Below are positions 34,265 through 43,302 of a stretch of 64,000 nt of DNA, one piece after another. The stretch is from Chondromyces crocatus. Lineage in GTDB: Bacteria; Myxococcota_A; Polyangia; Polyangiales; Polyangiaceae. Each line of letters starts with the position of its first letter. Position 1 is the stretch's first letter. The notes below the pieces were generated by a model. It was not told the origin of the DNA, did not search any database, and saw nothing but the letters and a program-made list of their open reading frames with translations. The stretch is taken from positions 10,745,856 through 10,809,855 of the forward strand of contig NZ_CP012159.1 in the NCBI RefSeq assembly GCF_001189295.1, read 5' to 3'. Made by a program: the position numbers and the translations under genes.

Positions 34265-35042
34265 ACTTCATTCTGTCATTGGCGCGGGTGGATTTGCTGA
34301 CGTGCACCGCGGTCGTCGACGCGACACAGGCAGCGTGTATGCCGTAAAAATTCTTCGTGAAGCATGGGATCCTTGCGCACGCCAACGCTTCGTTGCAGAA
34401 GCGCGACATCAGCTCCGTGCGCAGGGCAACCATGTAGTTCGTATTGTAGACTGGAATCTAGAGGCGCCTGAACCGTTCATTGTTCAGGAGTACATGCCCG
34501 AAGGCAGCCTTGAGGAACGATTGATTCGCGAGCGCGAAGCTGGGCAGTATACTTGGCGAACTTGCTGCGCTTTGCGTGCAATGACGGAAGTCGCCGAAGC
34601 TCTCACAGATCTGCATTCGCAAGGATATGTCCACCGAGACGTAAAGCCAGGCAATCTACTCTTCGACCAACGTACTGGAAGACTCAAGTTGAATGATTTC
34701 GGATGCTCAGCGACCGTAGATGCGCGTCTTGTCAGCGCTGGCTTTTGCGGCACACCAGCATACGCCGCTCCTGAGCAGGAGATCAGCCCAGGACCCAAGT
34801 CTGACATCTACCCTCTTGGCGTCATGCTCCACGAACTTCTCGCAGGCTCACGCTTGCCTACTGAATGGTGGAATCAGTCGATTGCTTGGCCGTCGCAGAT
34901 TCACACATGCGGCCTGGGCGTCGAAATCGACCAACTGATCCGGTGGCTTGCAAGTCCAAATCCACTACGTCGTCCCACCGCCGTTCAAGCCTATCAGGTG
35001 CTCAACGATGCTTGGGCACGCTATTCGTCACGCGCCGCCTGA
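34233..35042 (+). CDS. Soluble Ser/Thr protein kinase, AT-richer
   Basis: A 269-residue Hanks-type kinase of only catalytic-domain length: Gly loop IGAGGFADVHRG, Lys in AVKILRE, HRDVKPGN, the DFG site as NDFGCSA, GTPAYAAPEQ as substrate motif. No membrane helix, unlike the other kinases here, so it is cytoplasmic. Codon use (CGT, TCT, GCA, CTT, AGA) and lower GC set it apart from the rest of the window. Start is overlapped by the Xre gene. Small Xre/kinase modules can act in regulation or stress; this one may also be phage- or plasmid-related, which the adjacent insertion sequences would fit. Confidence 0.85.
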   Translation: MSRYNVPVVYELHSVIGAGGFADVHRGRRRDTGSVYAVKILREAWDPCARQRFVAEARHQLRAQGNHVVRIVDWNLEAPEPFIVQEYMPEGSLEERLIREREAGQYTWRTCCALRAMTEVAEALTDLHSQGYVHRDVKPGNLLFDQRTGRLKLNDFGCSATVDARLVSAGFCGTPAYAAPEQEISPGPKSDIYPLGVMLHELLAGSRLPTEWWNQSIAWPSQIHTCGLGVEIDQLIRWLASPNPLRRPTAVQAYQVLNDAWARYSSRAA

Positions 35043-35103
35043 CATCAAAATCCCCTCAATCAGTCGGATAACCCTACGAATTCCCCCCGAAAGGCCACGC
35101 TTC

Positions 35104-36303
35104 ATGACCACCAGCGGACTCTCCAGCACGCGCCTCGCCCGCATGCGCAACGTCATGGCGGAGCACGTGGCGCGGGGCGTGGTGCCCGGCGTCGTCACGC
35201 TGGTCAGCCGGCGGGGGGAGGTCCACGTCGAGGCGGTCGGGGTGCAGACGCTGGGGGGCGCGCCCATGCAGCGGGATTCGCTGTTTCGCATCGCCTCGAT
35301 GACCAAGCCGGTCGCGACGGTGGGGGCGATGATCCTGGTGGAGGCGTGCAAGCTCCGGCTGGATGAGCCGGTGGAGCGGCTGCTGCCGGAGCTTGCCGAC
35401 CGCCGGGTGCTGAAGCGCCTCGATGGGCCGCTGGAGGACACGGTGCCAGCGCGGCGGGCCATCACGGTGCGCGATCTGCTGACCATGGGGATGGGGCTCG
35501 GGCACATCCTGGCGAATTCGCGCGATGTTCCGATCCAGAAGCGGTTGAATGAGCTGAACTTGCTCCAGGGGCCGCCGCAGCCGCTCTCGGTTCCAGCGCC
35601 GGAGGTGTGGATGCGCGAGGTGGGGACGCTGCCGCTGATGCACCAGCCTGGCGAGGGGTGGATGTATGATCTATCGCTGGACGTGCTGGGGGTGCTGATT
35701 GCACGGGCGGCGGGGAAGCCGCTCGATGTGTTCTTGCGCGAGAGCGTGTTCGAGCCGCTCGGGATGAAGGACACGGGGTTCAGTGTGCCGGCGGAGCAGA
35801 TGCACCGGCTGGTGACGTGCTATGCACCCGGTCCTCGGGGTGCGCTGGTCGTCTACGATCCGGCGGAGGGTGGGCAATGGAGTCGGCCACCGGCGTTTCC
35901 GGCAGCGGCGTCGGGGCTGGTGTCGACGGCGGACGATTGTCTGGCGTTCGGGGAGATGCTGCTGAATCAGGGGCGGCACGGGCGTGAGCGCATCCTGTCG
36001 CGGCCTGCGGTGGAGCTGATGACGCGCGATGTGCTGACGCCGGAGCAGCAGGCGAGCGCGCGGCTGTTCGTGGGGGAAGGTGGGGGCTGGGGGCTGGGGA
36101 TGTCGGTGATCACGCGTCGCACGCACCTCGCGTGGTCGGTCGGGAGCTTCGGCTGGGATGGGGGGCTGGGGACGTCGTGGCGCTCGGATCCGGTGGAGGG
36201 GCTGGTGGGGATCCTGCTGACGCAGAGCGCGTGGACGTCGCCGAGGCCGCCCGAGGTGCTGCTCGATTTCTGGACGACGGCGTACCAGGCGATCGACGAC
36301 TGA
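35104..36303 (+). CDS. Beta-lactamase-family serine hydrolase
   Basis: About 399 residues from ATG 35104. The class C/esterase fold motifs are FRIASMTKPVATVG (SxxK, Ser near residue 65), a YDLSLDVLG segment in the YxN position, and a late GWDGGLGTS in place of the HxG motif. Without signal peptide it is probably cytoplasmic, acting on esters or amide substrates rather than antibiotics; the family is broad. No partner gene is evident. Confidence 0.85.
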   Translation: MTTSGLSSTRLARMRNVMAEHVARGVVPGVVTLVSRRGEVHVEAVGVQTLGGAPMQRDSLFRIASMTKPVATVGAMILVEACKLRLDEPVERLLPELADRRVLKRLDGPLEDTVPARRAITVRDLLTMGMGLGHILANSRDVPIQKRLNELNLLQGPPQPLSVPAPEVWMREVGTLPLMHQPGEGWMYDLSLDVLGVLIARAAGKPLDVFLRESVFEPLGMKDTGFSVPAEQMHRLVTCYAPGPRGALVVYDPAEGGQWSRPPAFPAAASGLVSTADDCLAFGEMLLNQGRHGRERILSRPAVELMTRDVLTPEQQASARLFVGEGGGWGLGMSVITRRTHLAWSVGSFGWDGGLGTSWRSDPVEGLVGILLTQSAWTSPRPPEVLLDFWTTAYQAIDD

Positions 36304-36408
36304 GAGCACCGAACGGAGCGGACCGAGCCGGCCAAAGACACACGAGCACGTCGAGGACGAGGGACCTGGGGGTCGTGGCGCCGTGGCGTGCTCAGCGCGG
36401 GCGCGGCG

Positions 36409-36963
36409 TCACTTCCAGCTGTCCTGGACCTGCTGGGGGGTGGGAGCGGGGCTCTGGAGGCCGTCCTGGGCGAGGTCCCAGGCCCCTCCCTGGATGGCGG
36501 CGCGCACGTCGTTCAGGAGGTGCGCGCCCATGTCCTCTCGGAAGGCCGAGGCGCGCTCCTCGCCGCTGGTCTGGACGACGATGCGCTTGGGGTCGGCGAA
36601 GGAGACATCCACGTGCTCGCTCTGAACCGAGCAGGTGCGGAGAACAGAGCCGGTCTTCGTTCGTCCGTCATGCAGGCGGAGGGTGTATTCCAGGCGGCTT
36701 CGTCTCCAGGCGCTCCGGTCGCAATGGAACCGGAGATGCACCACCTGGGGCGCGACGAGGGTCATGGCGCGCTCGCCAGGGGTCGGTTGGGGTCGGGTCA
36801 GGCCAGGGAATGACGGTGGGTCGAGGGTCTTCAAGAACTCGGGCCAGCGTCGGGTCATCTCGTCGCTGAAGCGGTTGTTCTCGCTCCAGGAGATGGACTT
36901 CCCGCAACCGACGAGCGCCAGGGCAAGGAGCAAGAGGGCGAGGCTCGATCGCAGGGCGTGCAT
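36409..36963 (-). CDS. Small hypothetical lipoprotein
   Basis: A 184-residue exported protein with a short signal peptide and lipobox LVGC at Cys20. The mature part is beta-rich (VVHLRFHCDRSAWRRSRLEY, LRLHDGRTKTGSVLRTCSV) followed by a helical end (FREDMGAHLLNDVRAAIQGG). The two Cys could pair. No homologue comes to mind. It lies between the serine hydrolase and the GNAT gene, pointing the other way. Confidence 0.65.
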   Translation of the reverse strand: MHALRSSLALLLLALALVGCGKSISWSENNRFSDEMTRRWPEFLKTLDPPSFPGLTRPQPTPGERAMTLVAPQVVHLRFHCDRSAWRRSRLEYTLRLHDGRTKTGSVLRTCSVQSEHVDVSFADPKRIVVQTSGEERASAFREDMGAHLLNDVRAAIQGGAWDLAQDGLQSPAPTPQQVQDSWK

Positions 36964-37185
36964 CCGCTCGTCCTACAACGCGCGTTCGGGATGGCACAAC
37001 CCGGCACGGGATCGGCGCGGCAGGAGCGATGGCGGCGTGAGAGCGTGCCGTGGAACACGTGCCGAGGCTGCACGGGCGGTGGGTGAGCTGCCGCAGCGCG
37101 AGGCGCCTGCTACGGTGCGCTCGTGACCTCCAGGGCCGTGACGTGGAGGCGCGATGGGGCTGGAGCCGAGGCGAGCAGGGGCACG

Positions 37186-37665
37186 ATGCAGGTGACGTCG
37201 GTTTCAGTCGAGGAGTTCGACAGGCTGGTGGAGGTGTGGGAGGCCGCCGTCCGCGCGACGCACCACTTCCTGAGCGAGGAGGACATTGCGCATTTTCGTC
37301 CGCTGGTGCGGAACGAGTTTCTCCAGGCCGTGTCCCTCTTTGCGGTGCGTGATGCGCGCGGTGTGGTGACCGGGTTCGCCGGGGTGGCGAACGGGAAGCT
37401 GGAGATGCTGTTCGTGCATCCTGCACACCATGGGGCGGGGATCGGGAGGTGTCTGGTCGAGCACGCGATCGAGGCGCACGAGGTCGTCGAGGTGGACGTG
37501 AACGAGCAGAATCCGCAGGCGGTGGGGTTCTACGAGCGGCTGGGATTCTCGACGTACCGGCGATCGCCCACGGATGGGATGGGCAAGCCCTTCCCGATCC
37601 TGCACATGAGGCTGCGAGCGCCAAGACGCCAGGACGACGAGGAGCGACGCGGGCACGAGGCGTGA
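37186..37665 (+). CDS. GNAT-family N-acetyltransferase
   Basis: About 159 residues from ATG 37186. VANGKLEMLFVHPAHHGAGI, then GRCLVEHAIEAHEVVEVDVN, is the acetyl-CoA-binding motif A; NPQAVGFYERLGF is motif B. The order fits GNAT, of the YjaB or small-molecule kind. The start is chosen because motif length then matches the family. Downstream genes run the same way. Confidence 0.85.
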   Translation: MQVTSVSVEEFDRLVEVWEAAVRATHHFLSEEDIAHFRPLVRNEFLQAVSLFAVRDARGVVTGFAGVANGKLEMLFVHPAHHGAGIGRCLVEHAIEAHEVVEVDVNEQNPQAVGFYERLGFSTYRRSPTDGMGKPFPILHMRLRAPRRQDDEERRGHEA

Positions 37666-37743
37666 CGGCGTCGAGGATCGAGGGTTCAGTGGATGGCCGA
37701 GGAGCGTTGCCGTCCGCGCGTGAAGGAAGGAAAGGAGATCACC

Positions 37744-38253
37744 ATGGCAATGAGCGAGCCGAAGCTGGATGAGCGCGCCGAGCTGCATTACGCGGCGATT
37801 CGCACGCAGGGGACGATGCAGGATCTGATGAAGCTCCCGCACCGCATCGTCGAGATCTTCGGGTGGCTGGCGGAGAAGGGGGAGATGCCGCTGGGGGCGC
37901 CGTTCATGCGGTATCTGGTCATCGACGGCGACGACAGGTTCGATGTGGAGGTGGGTGTCCCCGTGGAGAACGCCATCGCAGCGGAAGGCGACATCACGCC
38001 CGGGGTGCTGCCGGCAGGGCAGTATGCGGTGATGGTGTACACGGGGCCGTTCAGCGGTCTGCACGAGGCCACGAAGACGCTGCTCGCGTGGGGTGAGCGG
38101 ACGGGTGTCCGGTGGGAGACCTCTGACGGAGGCAAGGCGTGGGGGGCGAACGTGGAGACGTACGTCACCGATCCACGTGCGGAGCCCGATCCGCAGAAAT
38201 GGCAGACGGAGCTCGCGATCCTGGTGGCGGGGGGCGCAGCAGTATCGTCCTGA
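37744..38253 (+). CDS. GyrI-like / AraC effector-binding domain protein
   Basis: About 169 residues from ATG 37744, well placed after AAGGAGA. A stand-alone ligand-binding domain: IRTQGTMQDLMKLPHRIVEI, then EMPLGAPFMRYLVIDG and GVLPAGQYAVMVYTGPFSGL, as in the GyrI/BmrR effector-binding fold, without any DNA-binding part. Such proteins bind small cationic or hydrophobic molecules. Follows the GNAT gene by about 80 bp. Confidence 0.85.
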   Translation: MAMSEPKLDERAELHYAAIRTQGTMQDLMKLPHRIVEIFGWLAEKGEMPLGAPFMRYLVIDGDDRFDVEVGVPVENAIAAEGDITPGVLPAGQYAVMVYTGPFSGLHEATKTLLAWGERTGVRWETSDGGKAWGANVETYVTDPRAEPDPQKWQTELAILVAGGAAVSS

Positions 38254-38416
38254 AGCCCACGGCCGGTGATTTCGTCCGCTCCTCGCGGCGGCGGGGGCGC
38301 GTGTCCCTGCCGTGGGAATGAGGGGCGGGGGGCGGGGGGCGTCGTGCCGGCGCTGGCGTCCTCGCCGCACGGCGCAGGAGGAGGGCTCGCCGCACGGCGC
38401 AGGAGGAGGGGATGAG

Positions 38417-39076
38417 ATGAGCGCTCGGTGGGATGGGATCACGCGCGCCGAGTCGTTGCTCGGGGGGGCGGTCCGGATCAGGCACGAGGTGGCGGACGCG
38501 GCGAAGCGGTACGACTGGCCGGAGCTTCTGGCGCTGCTCTCGGCCAACCCGGCCCTGATCAACGCGACCCGTCCGGGAGGCCACGCGCTGTACACGCCGC
38601 TTCACCAGGCCGCTCATGGCAATGCGCCCGTCGAGGTGGTGGAACGGCTGGTGGCGATGTCCGCGTGGAGGACGCTCCGGAACGCGCAAGGGGAGACGCC
38701 GCGCGATGTCGCGCTGTGGAGGGGGCACGGGCGGCTGCTCGAGGTGCTCACGCCGGTCTACCAGCACGATGTGCCCCTCGGGAGGCTCGCCGCGATGCAG
38801 GCACACCTGCACGCCGTGATCCGTGAGCGGGTGGAGGAGCTGGTGACGCGGCACGCGCTGCGCTTGCCGGAACTCGAGCCGCTGCTGGAGATGGAAGAAG
38901 CGGCGATGTGGTTCGCGGTGCCGGGAATGTACGGGGGATTCAACATCACGCTGGAGGGGTCGGGCGAGAAGGCGCACCTGGTGAGCGAGAGCTGGTGTCG
39001 GGTGGTGGGGGGCTCGGGGGAGCGGCACGAGATCGATGCGGAGGGGAGCCGGCTCGTGGCCGTGGGGTTCGTGTAG
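38417..39076 (+). CDS. Ankyrin-repeat protein
   Basis: About 219 residues from ATG 38417 with GGAGGAGGG upstream. Two to three ankyrin repeats are clear: LYTPLHQAAHGNAPVEVVER, then NAQGETPRDVALWRGHGRLL. The C-terminal part (LPELEPLLEMEEAAMWFAVP, then GMYGGFNITLEG) has no repeats. A binding protein; partner unknown. Confidence 0.8.
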   Translation: MSARWDGITRAESLLGGAVRIRHEVADAAKRYDWPELLALLSANPALINATRPGGHALYTPLHQAAHGNAPVEVVERLVAMSAWRTLRNAQGETPRDVALWRGHGRLLEVLTPVYQHDVPLGRLAAMQAHLHAVIRERVEELVTRHALRLPELEPLLEMEEAAMWFAVPGMYGGFNITLEGSGEKAHLVSESWCRVVGGSGERHEIDAEGSRLVAVGFV

Positions 39077-39141
39077 CGGCCCCAAGGACGTCGGCTCGGG
39101 GCGAACTTCGGTCCGGCGAGCGCGAGCGCGTCACAGCCAAT

Positions 39142-39163
39142 CCCCGAAGGCGGGGGTTCGGGG
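39142..39163 (+). terminator. Candidate terminator hairpin
   Basis: CCCCGAA, loop GGCGGGGG, TTCGGGG: a seven-pair stem about 65 bp after the ankyrin gene. No T tract. Confidence 0.4.
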
Positions 39164-39232
39164 AGTCCCCGAGGAGGAATGCTGTGGCCCGCTGATGGTG
39201 AGGCCCCAGCGCGCCCCGGTAGTCTGAGCATC

Positions 39233-39676
39233 ATGAGCGCCATCCATTCAGCATCGACCAATGAAACTCAGATTCGCTCGCTGCTCGGACAATGGGAGAA
39301 GACCCTCCGCGCCAAGGATACCGACGGGATCATGGCCCTGTGTGCCCCCGAGTTCGTGTGCTTCGATCTCGCGCCCTCCCACAAATATGGCGTGGACAGG
39401 GCCCGGCTCGCGATCGCGACCTTATTCGATGCGCTCGACGAGGTGCTGTCGTACGAGGTCCGCGATCTGGACATCATGGCCGGGGACGATCTCGGCTTCT
39501 GCCACGCATCCTACCGGCTCCACGCGAAGCGAAAGGACGGAGGTGTGACCGACCTGTGGTTCCGGTCGACCCTCTGTTTCCGCAAGGTGGATGGCCACTG
39601 GCGGGTGAGTCACGAGCACGCGTCGCTGCCGATGGACCTCGCCACGGGCAAGGTGCTGGCCGACCTGGAACCCTGA
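39233..39676 (+). CDS. SnoaL-like protein (copy 1)
   Basis: About 147 residues from ATG 39233. The fold is the SnoaL/nuclear-transport-factor-2-like cone: TQIRSLLGQWEKTLRAKDTD, then APSHKYGVDRARLA, GFCHASYRLHAKRKDG, and RSTLCFRKVDGHWRVSHEHA. Such domains often bind small hydrophobic ligands or act as isomerases; no catalytic residue can be assigned. Closely paralogous to the next gene. Confidence 0.85.
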   Translation: MSAIHSASTNETQIRSLLGQWEKTLRAKDTDGIMALCAPEFVCFDLAPSHKYGVDRARLAIATLFDALDEVLSYEVRDLDIMAGDDLGFCHASYRLHAKRKDGGVTDLWFRSTLCFRKVDGHWRVSHEHASLPMDLATGKVLADLEP

Positions 39677-39931
39677 GGCGCGTCGACGGGGGGCTCGCGC
39701 AGGGTGCGTCACCCGCAGCGGAGGAGAGGGTCTTCTGGACGGTGGCTTCAGTTCACCAGAAGAGGATTTCACCCGAAAGAGGTGAGCCTGCACCCAGGTC
39801 GCCGCGTCGCCCCGACCGTCATCGTCGGCGCTCGGGTCGGCGCTCGGGTCGACCCTCAGGGCGGCCCTGAGTCGGAATGCGCTGGACCACTGAATGGCAG
39901 TGCTCGCGCCGAGGCCTCTAGCCTGGACGAC

Positions 39932-40354
39932 ATGAGCCACAACAATCCTTTATCCCACGAAGAAATCCAGATTCGCTCGCTGCTCGACGACTGGGTGAAG
40001 GCGATTCACGTGAAGGATCTCGAGCGGGTCCTGTCTCGTTGTTCGCCAGGGATGGTGTCTTTCGACGTTACCCCGTCTTACAAGCATGTCGGCCTGGATC
40101 GAGCCCGGGAGTTCATCCACGAGCTGTTCGTCTCGTTCGACGGAGACCTGGCGTACGAGATCCGCGATCTCGACGTCACGGCGGGGAGTGAGGTCGCGTT
40201 CTGCCATGGCCTCCATCGGCTCGAAGGCAAGAAGAGGGGCGGGGGGCAGAGTGAGATGTGGTTCCGGTCGACCCTCTGTTTCCGCAAGGTCGAGGGTCAC
40301 TGGCTGATCACGCACGAGCACGTGTCGATCCCGGGCGAGATCGACGTGGAGTAG
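39932..40354 (+). CDS. SnoaL-like protein (copy 2)
   Basis: About 140 residues from ATG 39932, paralogue of the gene 255 bp upstream: IQIRSLLDDWVKAIHVKDLE, VTPSYKHVGLDRAREF, VAFCHGLHRLEGKKRGG, then RSTLCFRKVEGHWLITHEHV. The two copies differ mainly in loops, so they arose by tandem duplication and may differ in ligand. The gap between them is noncoding. Confidence 0.85.
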   Translation: MSHNNPLSHEEIQIRSLLDDWVKAIHVKDLERVLSRCSPGMVSFDVTPSYKHVGLDRAREFIHELFVSFDGDLAYEIRDLDVTAGSEVAFCHGLHRLEGKKRGGGQSEMWFRSTLCFRKVEGHWLITHEHVSIPGEIDVE

Positions 40355-40474
40355 GGCTCGTCACGGGTGGGCGCCGAACGCGCTTGCGCCGTCGTATGCG
40401 AGCAGTGGTAGAGCGAGGGCCACGGTCCTGCGGGGAGCGAAGTACGCGCCCGGCGACCGGGGGAAGGCGCTGGG

Positions 40475-41650
40475 ATGTCGGGACACTGCTTTGTTTCGCC
40501 GTTGCGAGGTGCGCTGGGCAGCCTCGTGCTTCTCGTCGCGCTCGGGGCGTGCGCAGGGGGCAGCCAGGGCACCTCGCAAGGCGCCGTCGTGAAGGCCCCA
40601 CCCGCTGGCAGCTCGGTCGAGGGCGCCGTGGCCCTGCAGAAGGGCGATCGGGCCGCACATGCCGGGGAGGCGGCGGCCCGCACGGCGCGCTTCACCCTGG
40701 GAACCCGCCGGCCGCTCCATGGGGTGCTCGCGGTCGCCGATGGGTCCGAGGTGGTGTTCTCGAGCGCCCACGGGTACGCCGATCGCGAGCGCTCGGTGGC
40801 GTCGGCGCTGGAGAAGCGGTTCGCGATCGCGTCGCTCGGCAAGCAGATCACCGCGGCGCTGGTGATGCAGCAGGTCGACCAGGGGAAGCTGGCGCTCGAC
40901 GCGCCGGTGAGCACGTACCTGAGCCTCGGGGCCGACTGGGCGAAGCAGGTGAAGGTGCGTCATCTGCTGAACCACACGTCGGGGATCGGGAAGGTCGATG
41001 AGCCGCTGCGCTCGGCCCCCGGGTCGACGTTCGCATACTCGAACGCGAACTACGATCTGCTCGGGAAGATCGTGGAGCGGGTGTCGGGGCAGTCGTTCGC
41101 CGAGGTCGCAGGGCGTCTGTTCGCCACCTGCGGGATGCGAGAGACCGCAGGGCTCGATACCCCGGCGGCGGCGGAGCGGGTGGTGGGGTACGCGGAGCAG
41201 GAGGACGGGTCGCTGGCGATCGCGTCGCTGGAAGGGATGGCGGAGCATGTGCCTTCCGGGGGCATGGTGTCGTCGGTGGCGGATCTGATCCGCTGGAACC
41301 TGTGCCTGCACGAGGGGAAGGCGGTGTCACGGGCGAGCTACGAGGCGATGATCCGGCCGACGACGCGGCGCGCGCACCGCTGGGGCGAGCTGGGGTACGG
41401 GTTCGGGTTGCAGGTGTCGACCGCGGAAGGGATCACCGAGTTCAGCCACAATGGCTACATCGAGGGGTTCATCGCGACGCTGATCTACTATCCGGCGCAG
41501 CGCAGAACGCTGGTGGCACTGGAAAACGTGGCGCTCGACTCCGGCGATATGGGCCGGGTGTTCGCGCCGCACGACGAGGTCCGAGCGCAGGTGCGCGCGG
41601 AGCTTCGAGGGTCGTCCGGTGGCGCCGAGGTCGCCGCTCCCTCCGAGTGA
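40475..41650 (+). CDS. Beta-lactamase-family serine hydrolase lipoprotein
   Basis: A 391-residue exported enzyme from ATG 40475, with a signal peptide ending in lipobox LGACA. Catalytic motifs are FAIASLGKQ (SxxK near residue 119), FAYSNANYD (YxN) and FSHNGYIEG (HxG). All three class C-type motifs are intact. A surface esterase, amidase or peptidase role is likely. It precedes the AgmX-domain lipoprotein cluster. Confidence 0.88.
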   Translation: MSGHCFVSPLRGALGSLVLLVALGACAGGSQGTSQGAVVKAPPAGSSVEGAVALQKGDRAAHAGEAAARTARFTLGTRRPLHGVLAVADGSEVVFSSAHGYADRERSVASALEKRFAIASLGKQITAALVMQQVDQGKLALDAPVSTYLSLGADWAKQVKVRHLLNHTSGIGKVDEPLRSAPGSTFAYSNANYDLLGKIVERVSGQSFAEVAGRLFATCGMRETAGLDTPAAAERVVGYAEQEDGSLAIASLEGMAEHVPSGGMVSSVADLIRWNLCLHEGKAVSRASYEAMIRPTTRRAHRWGELGYGFGLQVSTAEGITEFSHNGYIEGFIATLIYYPAQRRTLVALENVALDSGDMGRVFAPHDEVRAQVRAELRGSSGGAEVAAPSE

Positions 41651-41671
41651 GAGAGCGCTGGCCAACGAGAC

Positions 41672-41706
41672 TTGACGTGGATTGCAGGCGCGCACAGCGT
41701 GGCGGC
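41672..41706 (+). promoter_or_regulatory. Conserved leader with TTGACGTG 35 nt before ATG
   Basis: TTGACGTGG at 41672 is 35 nt before ATG 41707; CAGCGT lies 12 to 7 nt before the ATG. The same layout occurs before 43303 and 44263. It fits a promoter whose transcript starts at the ATG. Confidence 0.55.
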
Positions 41707-42621
41707 ATGACGTATCGCGCCGCGGTGCTCGGCTTGATTCCGTTCGTCTCGACGCTGGTCGGCTGTCGACCGGAAGCGCCGCCCGCGTCACCCGCGGAGG
41801 TCGCCGTGATCGATCTCGGCGCCGGCTCGACGGCAACCGGGCCAGCAGCTCCCGCCGCGCCAGAGAAGCCTGACCAGGAGGCGGGGAGCGATGAGGAAGA
41901 CACGTCGGACGAGCCGTCCGCCGAGGCGCACGGAAACAGGGGGCTGTTTCAGGGCGCAGAGTCCCCGTACGGCGGGACGGCCAGCATCCTCAGCGCCGAT
42001 GTCGCCATGGACCAGGGCGTCATGAAGGGCAACGCGATCGGGGAGAGTTACGGGGTTGGTGGTCTCGGGCTCTCCGGTATCGGCACGGGCGGGGGAGGGA
42101 CCGGGGAGACCATCGGCCTCGGAACCATCGGCACGTTCAGGAGCGGCGCGGGGACGGGTGCGGGGTTTGGCTCGGGCGCTGGGCGGCTGGGCGGAGCGTC
42201 ATCCGCGCTTCCGAAGGTGAGCGTCACGGAGCCCACCGTGAAAGGAGAGCTGCCACGCGAGGTCGTTCAGCGGCTCATCCGGCACCATGTGGGTCGCTTC
42301 CGCCAGTGCTACCTGACCGGGCTCCGCAGGAATCCGGCGCTGAAGGGCAGGATGAACGTCACGTTCGTCATCGGCAAGGAGGGGAGCGTGACGTCCGTGC
42401 GCGAGGGTTCCTCCGACATGGGCAACAAGGACGTCAGCGCCTGCGTGATCCGGGCGTTCCAGTCGATGAGCTTTCCCATGCCGAAAGAAGGCGTGGTGAT
42501 CGTCAGCTCCGCTCTCCAGTTCGAACCTGCCCCGCCTCCGAGCGCCGATGCGGCTGCGGCTCCGCCTCCAGCGCCGTCACCGGCTCCGTCTCCAGCGACC
42601 TCGAAACCGGCGACGAAATGA
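41707..42621 (+). CDS. AgmX/PglI C-terminal domain lipoprotein (1 of 4)
   Basis: About 304 residues. Signal peptide with lipobox TLVGC; a long disordered part with Gly-rich GLGLSGIGTGGGGTGETIGL follows. The last 120 residues are the AgmX/PglI C-terminal domain: GELPREVVQRLIRHHVGRFR, then YLTGLRRNPALKGRMNVTFV, IGKEGSVTSVREGSSDMGNK, and a closing beta strand. The domain is TonB-C-like and is linked in Myxococcus to gliding motility (Agm/Glt proteins). First of a tandem family; its stop overlaps an upstream ATG of copy 2. Confidence 0.85.
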   Translation: MTYRAAVLGLIPFVSTLVGCRPEAPPASPAEVAVIDLGAGSTATGPAAPAAPEKPDQEAGSDEEDTSDEPSAEAHGNRGLFQGAESPYGGTASILSADVAMDQGVMKGNAIGESYGVGGLGLSGIGTGGGGTGETIGLGTIGTFRSGAGTGAGFGSGAGRLGGASSALPKVSVTEPTVKGELPREVVQRLIRHHVGRFRQCYLTGLRRNPALKGRMNVTFVIGKEGSVTSVREGSSDMGNKDVSACVIRAFQSMSFPMPKEGVVIVSSALQFEPAPPPSADAAAAPPPAPSPAPSPATSKPATK

Positions 42622-42638
42622 CCTGCAGGCGTGGCGGA

Positions 42639-43220
42639 ATGAGGTCCTGCGTCGCAGCAACGGGTTTGCTCTCCTTCGCCTTGGCGATGAGCGGCTGTCG
42701 ATCGGAGCCACCGCCGGAAGAGGACGCGGAGCTCGGTGTCGATGCGGTGTCGACGACGACCCAGACAGCGTCTCCCGCCGCCTCCGCCGAGCCTGCCCAG
42801 GGCGCGGGAAATGACACGCAGGGGACGTCGGCCGAGCACGCCGCCTCGACACTCGGCACGGCCACAGGGCGCGTGGACGGTGCGGTTCTTGGACGACCAG
42901 GCACGGTGCCCACCGATCCCACGGCGCAAGGGGAGCTGCCGCAGGAGGTCATTCAACGGGTCATCCGGCAGCACGCCGGTCGCTTCCGCTCGTGCTACGA
43001 AGACGGGCTCCGCACGGATCCGAAGCTGAAGGGGACCGTGAACGTCACGTTCGTCATCGGCAAGGAGGGGAACGTGACGTCTGCGCGCGAGGCCTCCTCC
43101 GACATGGGCAACGAGGGCGTCAGCGCCTGCATGGTCCGGGTGTTCCAGGGGATGGTCTTTCCGGCACCGAAGAACGGCGTGGTGACCGTCACCTACCCCC
43201 TCCGGTTCACGAGCGGCTAG
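42639..43220 (+). CDS. AgmX/PglI C-terminal domain lipoprotein (2 of 4)
   Basis: About 193 residues from ATG 42639, chosen because GCGTGGCGG precedes it as in the other copies; ATG 42618 is an alternative. Lipobox AMSGC. The Gly-rich linker of copy 1 is missing, so this is the shortest. The C-terminal domain is intact: GELPQEVIQRVIRQHAGRFR, then CYEDGLRTDPKLKGTVNVTF. Lacks the TTGACGTG of its sisters and is probably read from the copy 1 transcript. Confidence 0.85.
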   Translation: MRSCVAATGLLSFALAMSGCRSEPPPEEDAELGVDAVSTTTQTASPAASAEPAQGAGNDTQGTSAEHAASTLGTATGRVDGAVLGRPGTVPTDPTAQGELPQEVIQRVIRQHAGRFRSCYEDGLRTDPKLKGTVNVTFVIGKEGNVTSAREASSDMGNEGVSACMVRVFQGMVFPAPKNGVVTVTYPLRFTSG

Positions 43221-43267
43221 CACTCCGGTGCAGAGGGACGCGCGCTCAGGAGGCTCGATGTGCAGGG

Positions 43268-43302
43268 TTGACGTGTCGAGCAAGGGCGCCCAGCGTGACG
43301 GC
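43268..43302 (+). promoter_or_regulatory. Conserved leader with TTGACGTG 35 nt before ATG
   Basis: TTGACGTG at 43268, CAGCGT at 43291-43296 and ATG 43303, the same spacing as at 41672 and 44228. Confidence 0.55.
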
